The position numbers and the translations under genes were made by a program. The notes below the pieces were generated by a model. That model ran no database searches. It had not been told where the DNA came from and saw nothing but the letters and a program-made list of their open reading frames with translations. DNA of 50,375 nt from Streptomyces celluloflavus (GTDB lineage Bacteria; Actinomycetota; Actinomycetes; Streptomycetales; Streptomycetaceae): the NCBI GenBank assembly GCA_000720995.1, contig JOEL01000048.1:1-50375 (forward strand). The letters run 5' to 3'. Below are positions 41,452 to 50,375 of this stretch, piece by piece (positions within the stretch are counted from its first letter, which is position 1; the number at the start of each line of letters is the position of its first letter).

Positions 41452-43098
41452 ATGCCGCATACGCTCGCTTCCCTGGTCAACCACACCGCGCTCAAGCTGA
41501 CGGTGCTCGCGGGCGAGGACCGGCTGGACGTCCCGGTGCGCTGGGCACACGCCAGCGAGCTGATCGATCCGGTGCCCTACATGGAGGGCGGCGAGCTGCT
41601 GCTCATCACCGCGCTCAAGCTGGACGCCGAGGACCCGGACGTGACCCGCAGATATGTCCGGCGGATCGCGGAGGCCGGCGTCGTCGGGCTCGGCTTCGCG
41701 ATCGGCGTGAACTACGAGGACGCCCCGGACGCGCTGGTCACGGCCGCCCGGGAGGCGGGCCTGCCGCTGCTCGGGGTGCCCCGCCGGACCCCGTTCATCG
41801 CGATCAGCAAGGCCGTCTCGGCCGCGGTTGCCGCCGACCAGTACCGCGCGGTGACCGCCGGATTCGAGGCGCAGCGGGAGCTGACCCGGGCGGCGCTGAG
41901 CGCCGAGGGCCCCGCCGAGCTGCTGGCCCGGCTCGCCGCCCACCTCGACGGCTGGGCCGCCCTCTACGACGCCTCGGGCGCCGTACTCGCCGCCGCCCCC
42001 GACTGGGCCGCGCGCCGCGCCGTCCGGCTCGCCGACGACGTCGGCCGGCTGCGCGAGCGGCCCGCCCCGGCCAGCTCCGTCGTCAGCGACGCGGCCGGCG
42101 ACGACCGCGTCGAGCTCCAGGCGCTGGGCACCGGCCGCCGGGCGCGCGGTGTCCTCGCGGTCGGCACCGGCGCCCCGCTCGGCACCGCCGAGCGCTACGC
42201 CGTGCACTCCGCCGTCGCGCTGCTCACCCTCACCACCGAGCGCTCCAAGGCGTTGCAGGACGCCGAGCAGCGGCTCGGCGCGGCGGTGCTGACGATGCTG
42301 CTGGCGGGGCAGCCGGACCATGCGCGGGCGGTGGCCGGCCAGCTGTACGGCGGGCTGCTCGACGCCCCGTTCCGGATGGTGGTGGCCGAATCGACCACCG
42401 CCGAGGACGCGGCCGCCCCGGCCCCGGCCGGCGCCCCGCCGGCCGTCCTGGACGCGCTCGGCGACGCGATGGACTCCGCGGCGGCCCGGACCGGTGAGGC
42501 GGTGCTCGCCGTCCCGGACGGCACCCGGCTGATCGCGCTGGTCGCGGACGGCGGGGCCGCCGCGCGCGCCTGCGCCGAGTACGCGGCCGCCGCCGAGGCC
42601 CGCTTCGAGGCGCCGTCGCGGGCCCGCGGGCGCGTGGCGCGGGCCGAGGCGGGGCGCGGCGGCCCGCCGATCGCCGTCGGCCTGTCCGCGCCGACCGGCC
42701 CGGCCGCCGCCGCGCACGCCTACCGCCAGGCCGAACAGGCGCTGTCGGTCGCCCGCCGCCGCAGCCGCGCACTGGTCGAGCACGAGGACGTGGCGGCCGG
42801 TTCGGTAGTGCCGCTGCTCGCCGACGACGCGGTACGCGCCTTCGCCGACGGGCTGCTGCGGGCGCTGCGCGAGCACGATGCGACCGGCCGCGGCGATCTC
42901 GTCGCCTCACTGCGCGCCTGGCTGTCCCGGCACGGCCAGTGGGACGCGGCCGCCGCCGACCTGGGCGTGCACCGCCACACCCTGCGCTACCGCATGCGGC
43001 GGGTCGAGGAGATCCTCGGCCGCTCACTGGACGACGCGGACGTCCGGATGGAGCTGTGGCTGGCGCTCAAGGCGACGTCGGTGCCACCGGGGGAGTGA
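41452..43098 (+). CDS. PucR-family transcriptional regulator
   Basis: The 548-residue regulator has the N-terminal PucR domain (MPHTLASLVNHTALKLTVLAG, then WAHASELIDPVPYMEGGELLLITALKL, about residues 1-125). A central region resembles GGDEF-like/CdaR modules, with a Gly/Ala-rich insert (about 315-350). The C-terminal HTH is WLSRHGQWDAAAADLGVHRHTLRYRMRRVEEILGR (about 483-517). Members activate purine, allantoin or GABA catabolism genes. It is upstream of the aldehyde dehydrogenase at 43323 and near gabT, so control of GABA use is probable. The ATG at 41452 has GAAGG 4 nt upstream. Confidence 0.88.
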   Translation: MPHTLASLVNHTALKLTVLAGEDRLDVPVRWAHASELIDPVPYMEGGELLLITALKLDAEDPDVTRRYVRRIAEAGVVGLGFAIGVNYEDAPDALVTAAREAGLPLLGVPRRTPFIAISKAVSAAVAADQYRAVTAGFEAQRELTRAALSAEGPAELLARLAAHLDGWAALYDASGAVLAAAPDWAARRAVRLADDVGRLRERPAPASSVVSDAAGDDRVELQALGTGRRARGVLAVGTGAPLGTAERYAVHSAVALLTLTTERSKALQDAEQRLGAAVLTMLLAGQPDHARAVAGQLYGGLLDAPFRMVVAESTTAEDAAAPAPAGAPPAVLDALGDAMDSAAARTGEAVLAVPDGTRLIALVADGGAAARACAEYAAAAEARFEAPSRARGRVARAEAGRGGPPIAVGLSAPTGPAAAAHAYRQAEQALSVARRRSRALVEHEDVAAGSVVPLLADDAVRAFADGLLRALREHDATGRGDLVASLRAWLSRHGQWDAAAADLGVHRHTLRYRMRRVEEILGRSLDDADVRMELWLALKATSVPPGE

Positions 43099-43255
43099 GG
43101 CGCGGACCGGCCCGAGACGCCCGGCACCCCGCGCGAAGGCCGTCCGCCCGCCCGCGTCCCGCGCGAGCGGCGGGCCCTTCCACCGCGGAGAGACCCGCGG
43201 TCCGATTTCTACGCTTCGGACAAACGCCAGGGCGCCGCCGCACCCCTACGGTGGG

Positions 43256-43270
43256 GGCAGCAGAGCTGCC
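43256..43270 (+). promoter_or_regulatory. Small hairpin in the leader of the gabD-like gene
   Basis: GGCAGC-aga-GCTGCC forms a 6-bp stem about 50 nt before the GTG at 43323. TACGGT at 43247-43252 just upstream could be a -10 element. PucR binding near here is plausible but not shown. Confidence 0.3.
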
Positions 43271-43322
43271 GCCGCAGTGCCATGCGTACCACCCCACCAC
43301 TTCTGAAGGGCCGGGATCCACT

Positions 43323-44783
43323 GTGCCGATCCACGATGATGCAGCCCCCACCGCCTTCTGGCTGGCCGGCCGCCAGGCCACCGGCGAGGCCACCTTCGAT
43401 GTCACCTCTCCCTGGGACGGGCGTCTCGTCGGCACGGTGAGCGTCCCCACCGAGGCCCAGGTCGAGGAGGCCATCGCCGCCTCCGTCGCGGTCCAGGACG
43501 AGTTCGCCGCGACCCCCGCGCACGTCCGCGCCGCGGCCCTGGACCACGTACAGCGCCGCCTGGTGGAGCGCACGGAGGAGATCGCCCAGCTGATCTCCGC
43601 CGAGAACGGCAAGCCCGTCAAGTGGGCGCGCGGCGAGGTCGGCCGGGCCGTCTCCGTCTTCCGCTTCGCGGCCGAGGAGGCCCGCCGCTTCAACGGCGGC
43701 GAGGCGCAGCGCCTGGACACCGACGCGGGCGGCGCCGGCCGGCTCGCGCTGACCCGCCGCTTCCCGCGCGGCACGGTCCTGGGCATCGCCCCGTTCAACT
43801 TCCCGCTCAACCTCTGCGCCCACAAGATCGCCCCGGCCATCGCGGCCGGCGTCCCGATCATTCTCAAGCCGGCCCCGGCCACCCCGCTGTCCGGCCTGAT
43901 CCTGGGCGAGCTGCTGGCCGAGACCGAGCTGCCGGCCGGTTCCTGGTCGGTCCTGCCGGTGCCCAACGACCGGATGGCGGCGCTGGTACAGGACGAGCGG
44001 CTGCCGGTGGTCTCCTTCACCGGCTCCGAGCAGGTCGGCTACGCGATCCTGGACTCGGTGCCGCGCAAGCACTGCACCCTGGAGCTGGGCGGCAACGGCG
44101 CGGCCGTCGTCCTGCCGGACTTCTCCTCCGAGGCCGACCTGGACCGGGCGGCGCAGCGCATCGCCACCTTCTCCAACTACCAGGGCGGCCAGTCCTGCAT
44201 CTCGGTGCAGCGGGTGATCGCCGACGCCGCCGTCTACGACCGGCTGCTGCCGAAGATCGTCGCCGCCGTCGAGGCGCAGGTCACCGGCGACCCCTCGGAC
44301 GAGGCGACCGAGGTCGGCCCGCTGGTCAGCGAGGCCGCCGCGCAGCGCGTCGAGAGCTGGGTGGACGAGGCCGTGCAGCGCGGCGCGCAGCTGCTCACGG
44401 GCGGCAAGCGGGACGGCGCCTCGTACGCGCCGACCGTGCTCGCGGACGTGCCCGCCGACGCGACGCTCGCCTGCGAGGAGGTCTTCGGCCCGGTGCTCAC
44501 CGTCCGCAAGGTCGAGGGCGAGGCGGCCGCGTTCGAGGCCGTCAACGACTCCAAGTACGGCCTCCAGGCAGGGGTGTTCACCCACGACGTGCAGGCCGCC
44601 TTCCGCGCCCACCGCGCGCTGGAGGTCGGCGGCGTGATCATCGGCGATGTGCCCTCCTACCGCGCCGACCAGATGCCGTACGGCGGCGCCAAGCAGTCCG
44701 GCGTGGGCCGCGAGGGCGTCCGCTTCGCGATGGAGGACTACACCTACGAGCGGGTCCTGGTCCTGACCGGCCTGGCCCTCTGA
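43323..44783 (+). CDS. gabD: Aldehyde dehydrogenase, probable succinate-semialdehyde dehydrogenase
   Basis: The 486-residue ALDH has the FNFPLNLCAHKIAPAIAAG nucleotide-binding region, catalytic E254 (LELGGNGAAVV) and nucleophile C292 (YQGGQSCISVQR). The GGQSCIS form differs from the GQDCTAA of the two aminoaldehyde-type enzymes here and is typical of the SSADH/glyceraldehyde-type subgroup. With GabT and PucR as neighbours, conversion of succinate semialdehyde to succinate is the likely role, but the symbol is tentative. The GTG at 43323 is the first plausible start. Two tandem hairpins follow the stop. Confidence 0.8.
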   Translation: MPIHDDAAPTAFWLAGRQATGEATFDVTSPWDGRLVGTVSVPTEAQVEEAIAASVAVQDEFAATPAHVRAAALDHVQRRLVERTEEIAQLISAENGKPVKWARGEVGRAVSVFRFAAEEARRFNGGEAQRLDTDAGGAGRLALTRRFPRGTVLGIAPFNFPLNLCAHKIAPAIAAGVPIILKPAPATPLSGLILGELLAETELPAGSWSVLPVPNDRMAALVQDERLPVVSFTGSEQVGYAILDSVPRKHCTLELGGNGAAVVLPDFSSEADLDRAAQRIATFSNYQGGQSCISVQRVIADAAVYDRLLPKIVAAVEAQVTGDPSDEATEVGPLVSEAAAQRVESWVDEAVQRGAQLLTGGKRDGASYAPTVLADVPADATLACEEVFGPVLTVRKVEGEAAAFEAVNDSKYGLQAGVFTHDVQAAFRAHRALEVGGVIIGDVPSYRADQMPYGGAKQSGVGREGVRFAMEDYTYERVLVLTGLAL

Positions 44784-44822
44784 GACCCACCGCCACCCGA
44801 CCGGCCCGGCCCGGTGGACAGC

Positions 44823-44849
44823 GACGGGCCGCCGTGCGGGCGGCCCGTC
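44823..44849 (+). terminator. First of two tandem hairpins after gabD
   Basis: GACGGGCCGCC-gtgcg-GGCGGCCCGTC, a perfect 11-bp stem with a 5-nt loop, 40 nt past the gabD stop. Confidence 0.75.
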
Positions 44850-44865
44850 CCCGGCCCGGCCCCCT

Positions 44866-44904
44866 CGCGGCGCGCTTCGGAACCCCGTTCCGGAGCGCGC
44901 CGCG
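44866..44904 (+). terminator. Second tandem hairpin after gabD
   Basis: CGCGGCGCGCTTCGGAAC pairs with GTTCCGGAGCGCGCCGCG around a 3-base spacer: an 18-bp stem with a single G-T wobble. Together with the first hairpin it gives a tandem terminator between gabD and the acyl-CoA dehydrogenase. The remaining bases up to 45099 hold the dehydrogenase promoter and leader, with no recognisable boxes. Confidence 0.7.
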
Positions 44905-45099
44905 ACGCGTTACGGGCCGCTGCGGTCCGCCGGCCGCCGCCGCGGGCGGGCGCGCCGCCGCCCCGCTCCGATCCGTCCCGCCGCACCACTGGTGCAACCC
45001 GCGCGAATCGGGTAACCCTCACAAGTAGCAGAGTCCGGCGTCGACCGGCCCGCCGGTACAGACGGCCGATCACCCGATCCGCGGCGAGGTGAGCTCACG

Positions 45100-47019
45100 A
45101 TGACCGCTCCGACCACCCGCAACGTTTCCGAGCACGAGGCCCGGCAGGTCGCCGAGGCGGCCCGGGAGCGGGGCTGGCGCAAGCCCAGTTTCGCCAAGGA
45201 ACTGTTCCTGGGGCGCTTCCGGCTCGACCTCATCCACCCGCACCCGGCCCCCGCGGCGGAGGACGTACGGCGCGGGGAGGCGTTCCTGGCCGCGCTCCGG
45301 ACCTTCTGCGAGACGCAGATCGACGGCGCCCGGATCGAGCGCGAGGGACAGATCCCGGACGAGACCGTGCGCGGGCTCAAGGAGCTCGGCGCACTCGGCA
45401 TGAAGATCGATACGAAATACGGCGGCCTCGGGCTCACCCAGGTCTACTACAACCGGGCCCTCGCCCTGGTCGGCTCCGTCAGCCCCGCGACCGGCGCACT
45501 GCTCTCCGCGCATCAGTCGATCGGCGTACCGCAGCCGCTGAAGCTCTTCGGCACCCAGGAGCAGAAGGACACGTTCCTGCCGCGCTGCGCCCGTACGGAC
45601 ATCTCGGCGTTCCTGCTGACCGAGCCGGACGTCGGCTCCGACCCGGCCCGGCTGGCGACCAGTGCCGTTCCGGACGGCGACGACTACGTCCTGGACGGCG
45701 TGAAGCTGTGGACGACCAACGGCGTGGTCGCCGACCTCCTGGTGGTGATGGCCAGGGTGCCGGCGTCCGAGGGCCACAAGGGCGGGATCACCGCCTTCGT
45801 GGTCGAGGCCGATGCGCCGGGCATCACCGTCGAGCACCGCAACGCCTTCATGGGCCTGCGCGGCCTGGAGAACGGCGTCACCCGCTTCCACCGGGTCCGC
45901 GTCCCCGCCGCGCACCGCATCGGCCCCGAGGGCGCCGGTCTGAAGATCGCCCTCACCACGCTCAACACCGGCCGGCTCTCGCTGCCCGCGATGTGCGTCG
46001 GCTCCGGCAAGTGGTGCCTGAAGATCGCCCGTGAATGGTCCGCGGCCCGTGAGCAGTGGGGCCGCCCGATCGCCGAGCACGAGGCCGTCGGCGGCAAGAT
46101 CTCGTTCATCGCCGCGACGACCTTCGCCCTGGAGGCCGTGGTCGAGCTCGCTTCCCAGATGGCGGACGAGAACCGCAACGACATCCGCATCGAGGCGGCG
46201 CTGGCCAAGCTCTACGGCTCCGAGATGGGCTGCCTGATGGCCGACGAACTGGTCCAGATCCGCGGCGGCCGCGGCTTCGAGACCGCCGCCTCGCTCGCCG
46301 CCCGCGGCGAACGCGCCGTCCCGGCCGAGCAGATGCTGCGCGATATGCGCATCAACCGCATCTTCGAGGGCTCGACGGAGATCATGCACCTGCTGATCGC
46401 CCGCGAGGCGGTGGACGCGCATCTGTCGGTCGCCGGCGATCTCATCGACCCCCGCGCGTCCCTCGCCGACAAGGGCCGGGCCGCGGCGAAGGCGGGCGGC
46501 TTCTACGCCCGCTGGCTGCCCACGCTCGTCACCGGACCCGGCCAACTCCCGCGCACCTACCAGGAGTTCGGCCCACTCGCCGGTCATCTGCGGTATGTCG
46601 AACGCGCCGCCCGCAAGCTCGCCCGCGCCACCTTCTACGCGATGTCCCGCTGGCAGGGCCGGATGGAGACCAAACAGGGCTTCCTCGGCCGGATCGTCGA
46701 CATCGGCGCCGAGCTCTTCGCGATGAGCGCGGCCTGCGTACGCGCCGAGCACCTGCGGGCCACCGGCGACCACGGCCGCGCGGCCCGGCAGCTCGCCGAC
46801 GCGTTCTGCCGCCAGTCGCGCATCCGCGTCGACGAACTCTTCGGCCGGCTGTGGACCAACACCGACGACCTCGACCGCAAGGTCGTCGCCGGTGTCCTCG
46901 GCGGCGGCTACACCTGGCTGGAGGAGGGCATCCTCGACCCCAGCGACGACGGCCCCTGGATCGCCGACGCCACCCCCGGCCCCAGCGCGACGGACTCCGT
47001 ACACCGTCCGATCCGCTGA
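45100..47019 (+). CDS. Acyl-CoA dehydrogenase (long, VLCAD-like)
   Basis: The 639-residue flavoenzyme catalyses alpha,beta-dehydrogenation of acyl-CoA in fatty acid or branched-chain breakdown. It has [17 protein letters not shown] (signature 1, about residues 171-187), [31 protein letters not shown] and [20 protein letters not shown] near 420-440 (the E in FEGSTE is the usual catalytic position region). A C-terminal extension of about 190 residues beyond the core makes it longer than standard ACADs (about 380 aa), as in VLCAD/ACAD9-type enzymes. The ATG at 45100 follows GAGGTGAGC. Confidence 0.9.
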   Translation: MTAPTTRNVSEHEARQVAEAARERGWRKPSFAKELFLGRFRLDLIHPHPAPAAEDVRRGEAFLAALRTFCETQIDGARIEREGQIPDETVRGLKELGALGMKIDTKYGGLGLTQVYYNRALALVGSVSPATGALLSAHQSIGVPQPLKLFGTQEQKDTFLPRCARTDISAFLLTEPDVGSDPARLATSAVPDGDDYVLDGVKLWTTNGVVADLLVVMARVPASEGHKGGITAFVVEADAPGITVEHRNAFMGLRGLENGVTRFHRVRVPAAHRIGPEGAGLKIALTTLNTGRLSLPAMCVGSGKWCLKIAREWSAAREQWGRPIAEHEAVGGKISFIAATTFALEAVVELASQMADENRNDIRIEAALAKLYGSEMGCLMADELVQIRGGRGFETAASLAARGERAVPAEQMLRDMRINRIFEGSTEIMHLLIAREAVDAHLSVAGDLIDPRASLADKGRAAAKAGGFYARWLPTLVTGPGQLPRTYQEFGPLAGHLRYVERAARKLARATFYAMSRWQGRMETKQGFLGRIVDIGAELFAMSAACVRAEHLRATGDHGRAARQLADAFCRQSRIRVDELFGRLWTNTDDLDRKVVAGVLGGGYTWLEEGILDPSDDGPWIADATPGPSATDSVHRPIR

Positions 47020-47047
47020 GCGGACGGCCGGACCGGCGGCCCGTACA

Positions 47048-47090
47048 CACGGCCGCCGGGTCCCCCGCGGGGGTCGCCGGACCGGCCGTG
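47048..47090 (+). terminator. Compound hairpin between the dehydrogenase and dxr
   Basis: CACGGCCG (47048-47055) pairs with CGGCCGTG (47083-47090), enclosing CCGG...CCGG and a central palindrome CCCCCGCGGGGG (47062-47073). It lies just past the acyl-CoA dehydrogenase stop and is probably its terminator. Confidence 0.65.
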
Positions 47091-47171
47091 CGGTCCGCCC
47101 GGCCGGCCCCGGACCACCGGCCGGCCGACGCGGTGCTCCCGGCACCGTGCCGACCGGCCACAATGGACCGC

Positions 47172-48437
47172 ATGACGGACTCCCTCGCCCACCCGCACCT
47201 GCGCTTCGAGCCGGCTCCCAGCGAGCCGGGAACGCCGCGCACCCTCGTGATCCTCGGGTCGACCGGTTCGATCGGCACCCAGGCGATCGACATCGTGCTG
47301 CGCCATCCCGACCGCTTCCGGGTGACCGCGCTCTCGGCGGCCGGCGGCCAGGTGGAGCTGCTCGCCCGGCAGGCGCACCAGCTGCGGGTGCACACCGTCG
47401 CGGTGGCCCGCCCGGAGGCGGTACCGGCGCTGCGCGAGGCGCTCACGGCGCAGTACGGCGCGGGCGAGCCGCGGCCGGAGATCCTGGCGGGCCCCGACGC
47501 GGCCACCGAACTGGCCGCCTCCCCCTGCCACACCGTCCTCAACGGCATCACCGGCTCCATCGGACTCGCCCCCACCCTCGCCGCCCTCAAGGCGGGCCGG
47601 GTGCTCGCACTGGCCAACAAGGAGTCGCTGATCGTCGGCGGACCGCTGGTCAAGGCCGTCGCCGCGCCGGGCCAGATCATCCCCGTCGACTCCGAGCACT
47701 CCGCGCTCTTCCAGGCCCTGGCGGGCGGCGCCCGCGCCGAGGTCCGCAAGCTCGTCGTCACCGCCTCAGGCGGCCCGTTCCGGGGCCGTACGAAGCGGGA
47801 GCTGGCCGGGGTCACCCGCGAACAGGCGCTGGCGCACCCCACCTGGTCCATGGGCCCGGTCGTCACCATCAACTCCGCGACCCTGGTCAACAAGGGTCTG
47901 GAGGTCATCGAGGCGCATCTGCTGTTCGACGTCCCGTTCGACCGCATCGAGGTCGTCGTCCATCCGCAGTCCTATATCCACTCGATGGTGGAATTCACCG
48001 ACGGCTCCACCCTCGCCCAGGCCAGCCCGCCCGATATGCGGATGCCGATCGCGCTCGGCCTGGGCTGGCCGCAGCGCGTCCCGGCCGCCGCACCCGGTGT
48101 GGACTGGACGAAGGCCCACACCTGGGAGTTCTTCCCGCTCGACGAGGCGGCCTTCCCGTCCGTCCCGCTCGCCTGCCACGTCGGCTCTCTGGGCGGCACC
48201 GCCCCCGCCGTCTTCAACGCGGCGAACGAGGAATGCGTGGCCGCCTTCCTGGCCGACGGGCTGCCGTTCACAGGGATTGTGGATACGGTCGCCGCAGTGG
48301 TCGCCGAGCACGGGACACCCGCGCGGGGAACCTCCCTCACGGTCGCGGACGTCTTGCAGGCGGAGACCTGGGCGCGTGCCCGCGCCCGCGAACTGGCCGC
48401 CCGAGCGGCACGTACACCTTCGGAGGCACGCGCATGA
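47172..48437 (+). CDS. dxr: 1-deoxy-D-xylulose 5-phosphate reductoisomerase
   Basis: The 421-residue enzyme makes MEP from DXP, the second step of the MEP isoprenoid pathway. It has the NADPH motif [12 protein letters not shown] (about residues 28-39), [22 protein letters not shown] and TASGGPFRG around the metal and substrate site, and the C-terminal [13 protein letters not shown]. An ATG at 47163 is in frame three codons earlier. The site CACAAT (47159-47164) resembles a -10 box, so the message could be leaderless from 47172. The stop overlaps the rseP ATG (ATGA). Confidence 0.96.
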   Translation: MTDSLAHPHLRFEPAPSEPGTPRTLVILGSTGSIGTQAIDIVLRHPDRFRVTALSAAGGQVELLARQAHQLRVHTVAVARPEAVPALREALTAQYGAGEPRPEILAGPDAATELAASPCHTVLNGITGSIGLAPTLAALKAGRVLALANKESLIVGGPLVKAVAAPGQIIPVDSEHSALFQALAGGARAEVRKLVVTASGGPFRGRTKRELAGVTREQALAHPTWSMGPVVTINSATLVNKGLEVIEAHLLFDVPFDRIEVVVHPQSYIHSMVEFTDGSTLAQASPPDMRMPIALGLGWPQRVPAAAPGVDWTKAHTWEFFPLDEAAFPSVPLACHVGSLGGTAPAVFNAANEECVAAFLADGLPFTGIVDTVAAVVAEHGTPARGTSLTVADVLQAETWARARARELAARAARTPSEARA

Positions 48438-49738
48438 CGGCATGGATGACCATCCTGGGCATAGTCGTCTTCGTCGTCGGTCTGCTGTTCTCCATCGCCT
48501 GGCACGAGCTCGGCCATCTCTCCACGGCCAAGCTGTTCGGTATCCGGGTGCCGCAGTACATGGTGGGCTTCGGACCGACGCTCTTCTCCCGGAAGAAGGG
48601 CGACACCGAGTACGGCATCAAGGCCGTGCCGCTCGGCGGCTACATCCGCATGATCGGCATGTTCCCGCCGGGCGATGACGGCAGGCTCCAGGCCCGCTCC
48701 ACCTCGCCGTGGCGCGGCATGATCGAGGACGCCCGCTCGGCGGCCTTCGAGGAGCTCCAGCCGGGCGACGAGAAGCGGCTGTTCTACACGCGCAAGCCCT
48801 GGAAGCGCGTCATCGTGATGTTCGCCGGACCGTTCATGAACCTGGTCCTCGCGGTCGTGATCTTCATGAGCGTGCTGATGGGCTTCGGCATCAACACCAC
48901 GACGACCCAGGTCGGCGCGGTCCAGGACTGTGTCGTCGCGGCCTCCGCCAAGACCGACAAGTGCCCCGCGAGCGCCAAGGACTCCCCGGCCAAGGCCGCG
49001 GGCCTGAAGGCCGGCGACAAGATCGTCTCGTTCAACGGCCGGGCCGTCCCCGACTGGGGCACCCTCCAGGACCAGATCCGCGACACGACCGGGCCCGCGA
49101 CGCTCGTCGTCGAGCGCGACGGCGCGCGCAAGACACTCCACGCCGACCTCATCGAGAACAAGGTCGCCAAGACCGACGGCCACGGCGGCTACGTCCCCGG
49201 CCAGTACGTCTCCGCCGGCTTCCTCGGCTTCACCCCGGCCAGCGGCATCGTCCAGCAGTCCTTCGGCCAGTCCGTGGACCGGATGACCGGCATGGTCCAG
49301 CAGGGCGTCGAATCACTGGTCAACCTCCCCGGCAAGGTCCCGGACCTGTGGAACGCCGCCTTCAACGGCGGCGAGCGCAAACAGGACTCCCCGATGGGCG
49401 TGGTCGGCGCGGCCCGGGTCGGCGGCGAGGTCTTCTCCCTCGACATCCCGCCGCAGCAGCGGGTGGCGACCATGCTCTTCCTGGTGGCCGGATTCAACCT
49501 CTCGCTCTTCCTCTTCAACATGCTGCCGCTGCTGCCGCTGGACGGCGGGCACATCGCCGGCGCCCTCTGGGAGTCCGTCCGCCGCTTCCTGGCCCGGGTG
49601 GTCCGGCGTCCCGACCCCGGCCCCTTCGACGTGGCCAAACTGATGCCGGTCGCCTACGTCGTGGCGGGGATCTTCATCTGCTTCACCCTGCTGGTGCTGG
49701 TCGCCGACGTGGTCAATCCGGTGAAGCTGACCGGCTAG
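48434..49738 (+). CDS. rseP: Site-2 protease (RseP/RasP-type M50 zinc metalloprotease)
   Basis: The 434-residue intramembrane protease cleaves anti-sigma factors or signal remnants. Helix 1 holds the zinc motif HELGH (H24, E25, H28). A PDZ domain lies at about residues 175-255 ([21 protein letters not shown]). The C-terminal helices carry [12 protein letters not shown] with D370, the third zinc ligand region. There are about four transmembrane segments. It starts within the dxr stop codon, so the two are translationally coupled, as in other actinobacteria. Confidence 0.95.
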   Translation: MTAWMTILGIVVFVVGLLFSIAWHELGHLSTAKLFGIRVPQYMVGFGPTLFSRKKGDTEYGIKAVPLGGYIRMIGMFPPGDDGRLQARSTSPWRGMIEDARSAAFEELQPGDEKRLFYTRKPWKRVIVMFAGPFMNLVLAVVIFMSVLMGFGINTTTTQVGAVQDCVVAASAKTDKCPASAKDSPAKAAGLKAGDKIVSFNGRAVPDWGTLQDQIRDTTGPATLVVERDGARKTLHADLIENKVAKTDGHGGYVPGQYVSAGFLGFTPASGIVQQSFGQSVDRMTGMVQQGVESLVNLPGKVPDLWNAAFNGGERKQDSPMGVVGAARVGGEVFSLDIPPQQRVATMLFLVAGFNLSLFLFNMLPLLPLDGGHIAGALWESVRRFLARVVRRPDPGPFDVAKLMPVAYVVAGIFICFTLLVLVADVVNPVKLTG

Positions 49739-49946
49739 GGCAGGGCCTGGCGCACCGCTGGCCGAAACCCGCTGGTCCGTCGGGGTGACGGCCGGGCGGC
49801 TCACGGGTGACCGTTGGTCCGTCCGGCCGCGGTTCTCCCGTCGCGGCGGGGCACGATGTGCCGGGGGCAACCCCGGTGACGTAATCTCGATGGCCGGAGC
49901 CCGCCGTTCTCGGGACCATGATCCACACCTTGGGGTTGCTCGCCAG
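49739..49946 (+). promoter_or_regulatory. ispG upstream region
   Basis: The 208-bp gap between rseP and ispG contains TAATCT (49882-49887), a good -10 match. Just before it is a small stable hairpin CCGGGG-GCAA-CCCCGG (49861-49876) with a GNRA-type loop. So ispG may have its own promoter besides read-through from dxr-rseP. No strong -35 or ribosome binding site is visible at the ATG at 49947. Confidence 0.45.
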
Positions 49947-50375
49947 ATGACTGCCATTTCGCTGGGAATGCCGGACGTACCGACCAAGCTCGCCGACCGC
50001 CGGGTCAGCCGCAAGATCCAGGTCGGAACGGTCGCCGTGGGCGGAGACGCACCGGTCTCGGTGCAGTCGATGACGACGACGCGGACGTCCGATGTGGGGG
50101 CGACGCTTCAGCAGATCGCGGAGCTGACGGCGTCGGGGTGTCAGATCGTGCGGGTGGCGTGTCCGACGCAGGACGATGCGGACGCGCTGGCCGTGATCGC
50201 GCGGAAGTCGCAGATTCCGGTGATCGCGGATATCCACTTCCAGCCGAAGTACGTGTTCGCGGCGATCGATGCGGGCTGTGCGGCGGTCCGGGTGAATCCG
50301 GGGAACATCAAGCAGTTCGATGACAAGGTCCGGGAGATCGCGAAGGCGGCGTCGGAGGCGGGTACCCCGATCCGG
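49947..50375 (+). CDS. ispG: 4-hydroxy-3-methylbut-2-enyl diphosphate synthase (partial)
   Basis: The first 143 residues of the Fe-S enzyme IspG (GcpE) that makes HMBPP in the MEP pathway; the gene runs off the window. Recognised by [56 protein letters not shown] and [30 protein letters not shown] (about residues 25-125), the conserved substrate-binding half. The Fe-S cysteines lie beyond the edge. Together with dxr two genes upstream it makes this a partial MEP cluster. Confidence 0.95.
   Translation, partial: MTAISLGMPDVPTKLADRRVSRKIQVGTVAVGGDAPVSVQSMTTTRTSDVGATLQQIAELTASGCQIVRVACPTQDDADALAVIARKSQIPVIADIHFQPKYVFAAIDAGCAAVRVNPGNIKQFDDKVREIAKAASEAGTPIR

Noticed and set aside
39394-42876. 1160-codon open frame on the minus strand
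   Set aside because: It is antisense to the membrane ATPase and pucR genes, has His/Gln/Arg/Gly-rich low-complexity translation and no domain. Long antisense frames are expected at this G+C.

Overview
The window is chromosomal DNA from an actinomycete, almost certainly Streptomyces. The evidence is the very high G+C with strongly G/C-ending codons, GTG starts, TGA-rich stops, and two conserved core blocks at the ends: rpsB-tsf-pyrH-frr-cdsA-rlmN on the left and dxr-rseP-ispG on the right. I see no phage, plasmid, IS, tRNA, rRNA or CRISPR feature. The most unusual patch is a cluster of gene remnants at about 11.8-13.3 kb.

Layout. 1-1822: a 7-bp tandem repeat, a secreted M23 peptidase gene (minus), a possible small Cys-rich ORF, and a long rpsB leader with two competing hairpins. 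1823-7706: translation and envelope core genes (S2, EF-Ts, UMP kinase, ribosome recycling factor, CDP-diglyceride synthase, 23S rRNA/tRNA methyltransferase). 7745-11778: a TPP riboswitch followed by a thiamine ABC transporter operon (thiB-thiP-thiQ). 11827-13256: a 5'-truncated LuxR-type response regulator, a membrane-protein fragment and a frameshifted glycosyltransferase remnant. 13244-18559: an EamA-like transporter, a LOG-family protein and a MarR regulator divergent from a RidA protein, and an ABC exporter with a degenerate signature motif.

18814-35269 and 37417-44783 form a polyamine/GABA utilisation region. It holds a class III aminotransferase with an Lrp/AsnC regulator, two aldehyde dehydrogenase plus Tat-lipoprotein (PotD-like) pairs, a PotABC transporter, a PuuB-like FAD oxidase, and GabT, a PucR regulator and a succinate-semialdehyde dehydrogenase-like enzyme. 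Together these could take up putrescine or spermidine and carry putrescine through 4-aminobutyraldehyde and GABA to succinate. Between them sit a glycerophosphodiester phosphodiesterase overlapping a probable aminodeoxyfutalosine deaminase (menaquinone route), a DUF4190 membrane protein, a NADAR protein, a small primase-fold-like protein, a PAP2 phosphatase and an orphan membrane-anchored VirD4/HerA-like ATPase.

45100-50375: a long acyl-CoA dehydrogenase, then dxr (MEP pathway), rseP (site-2 protease) and the start of ispG (MEP pathway), which runs off the window.

The best candidates for new biology are the rpsB leader, the Cys-rich ORF with a TTA codon, the orphan membrane ATPase between gabT and pucR, the MarR/LOG/RidA module, the Lrp-type dyad between two polyamine operons, and the hairpin plus U-tract inside the PAP2 5' region. 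All family names come from motif recognition without database searches.
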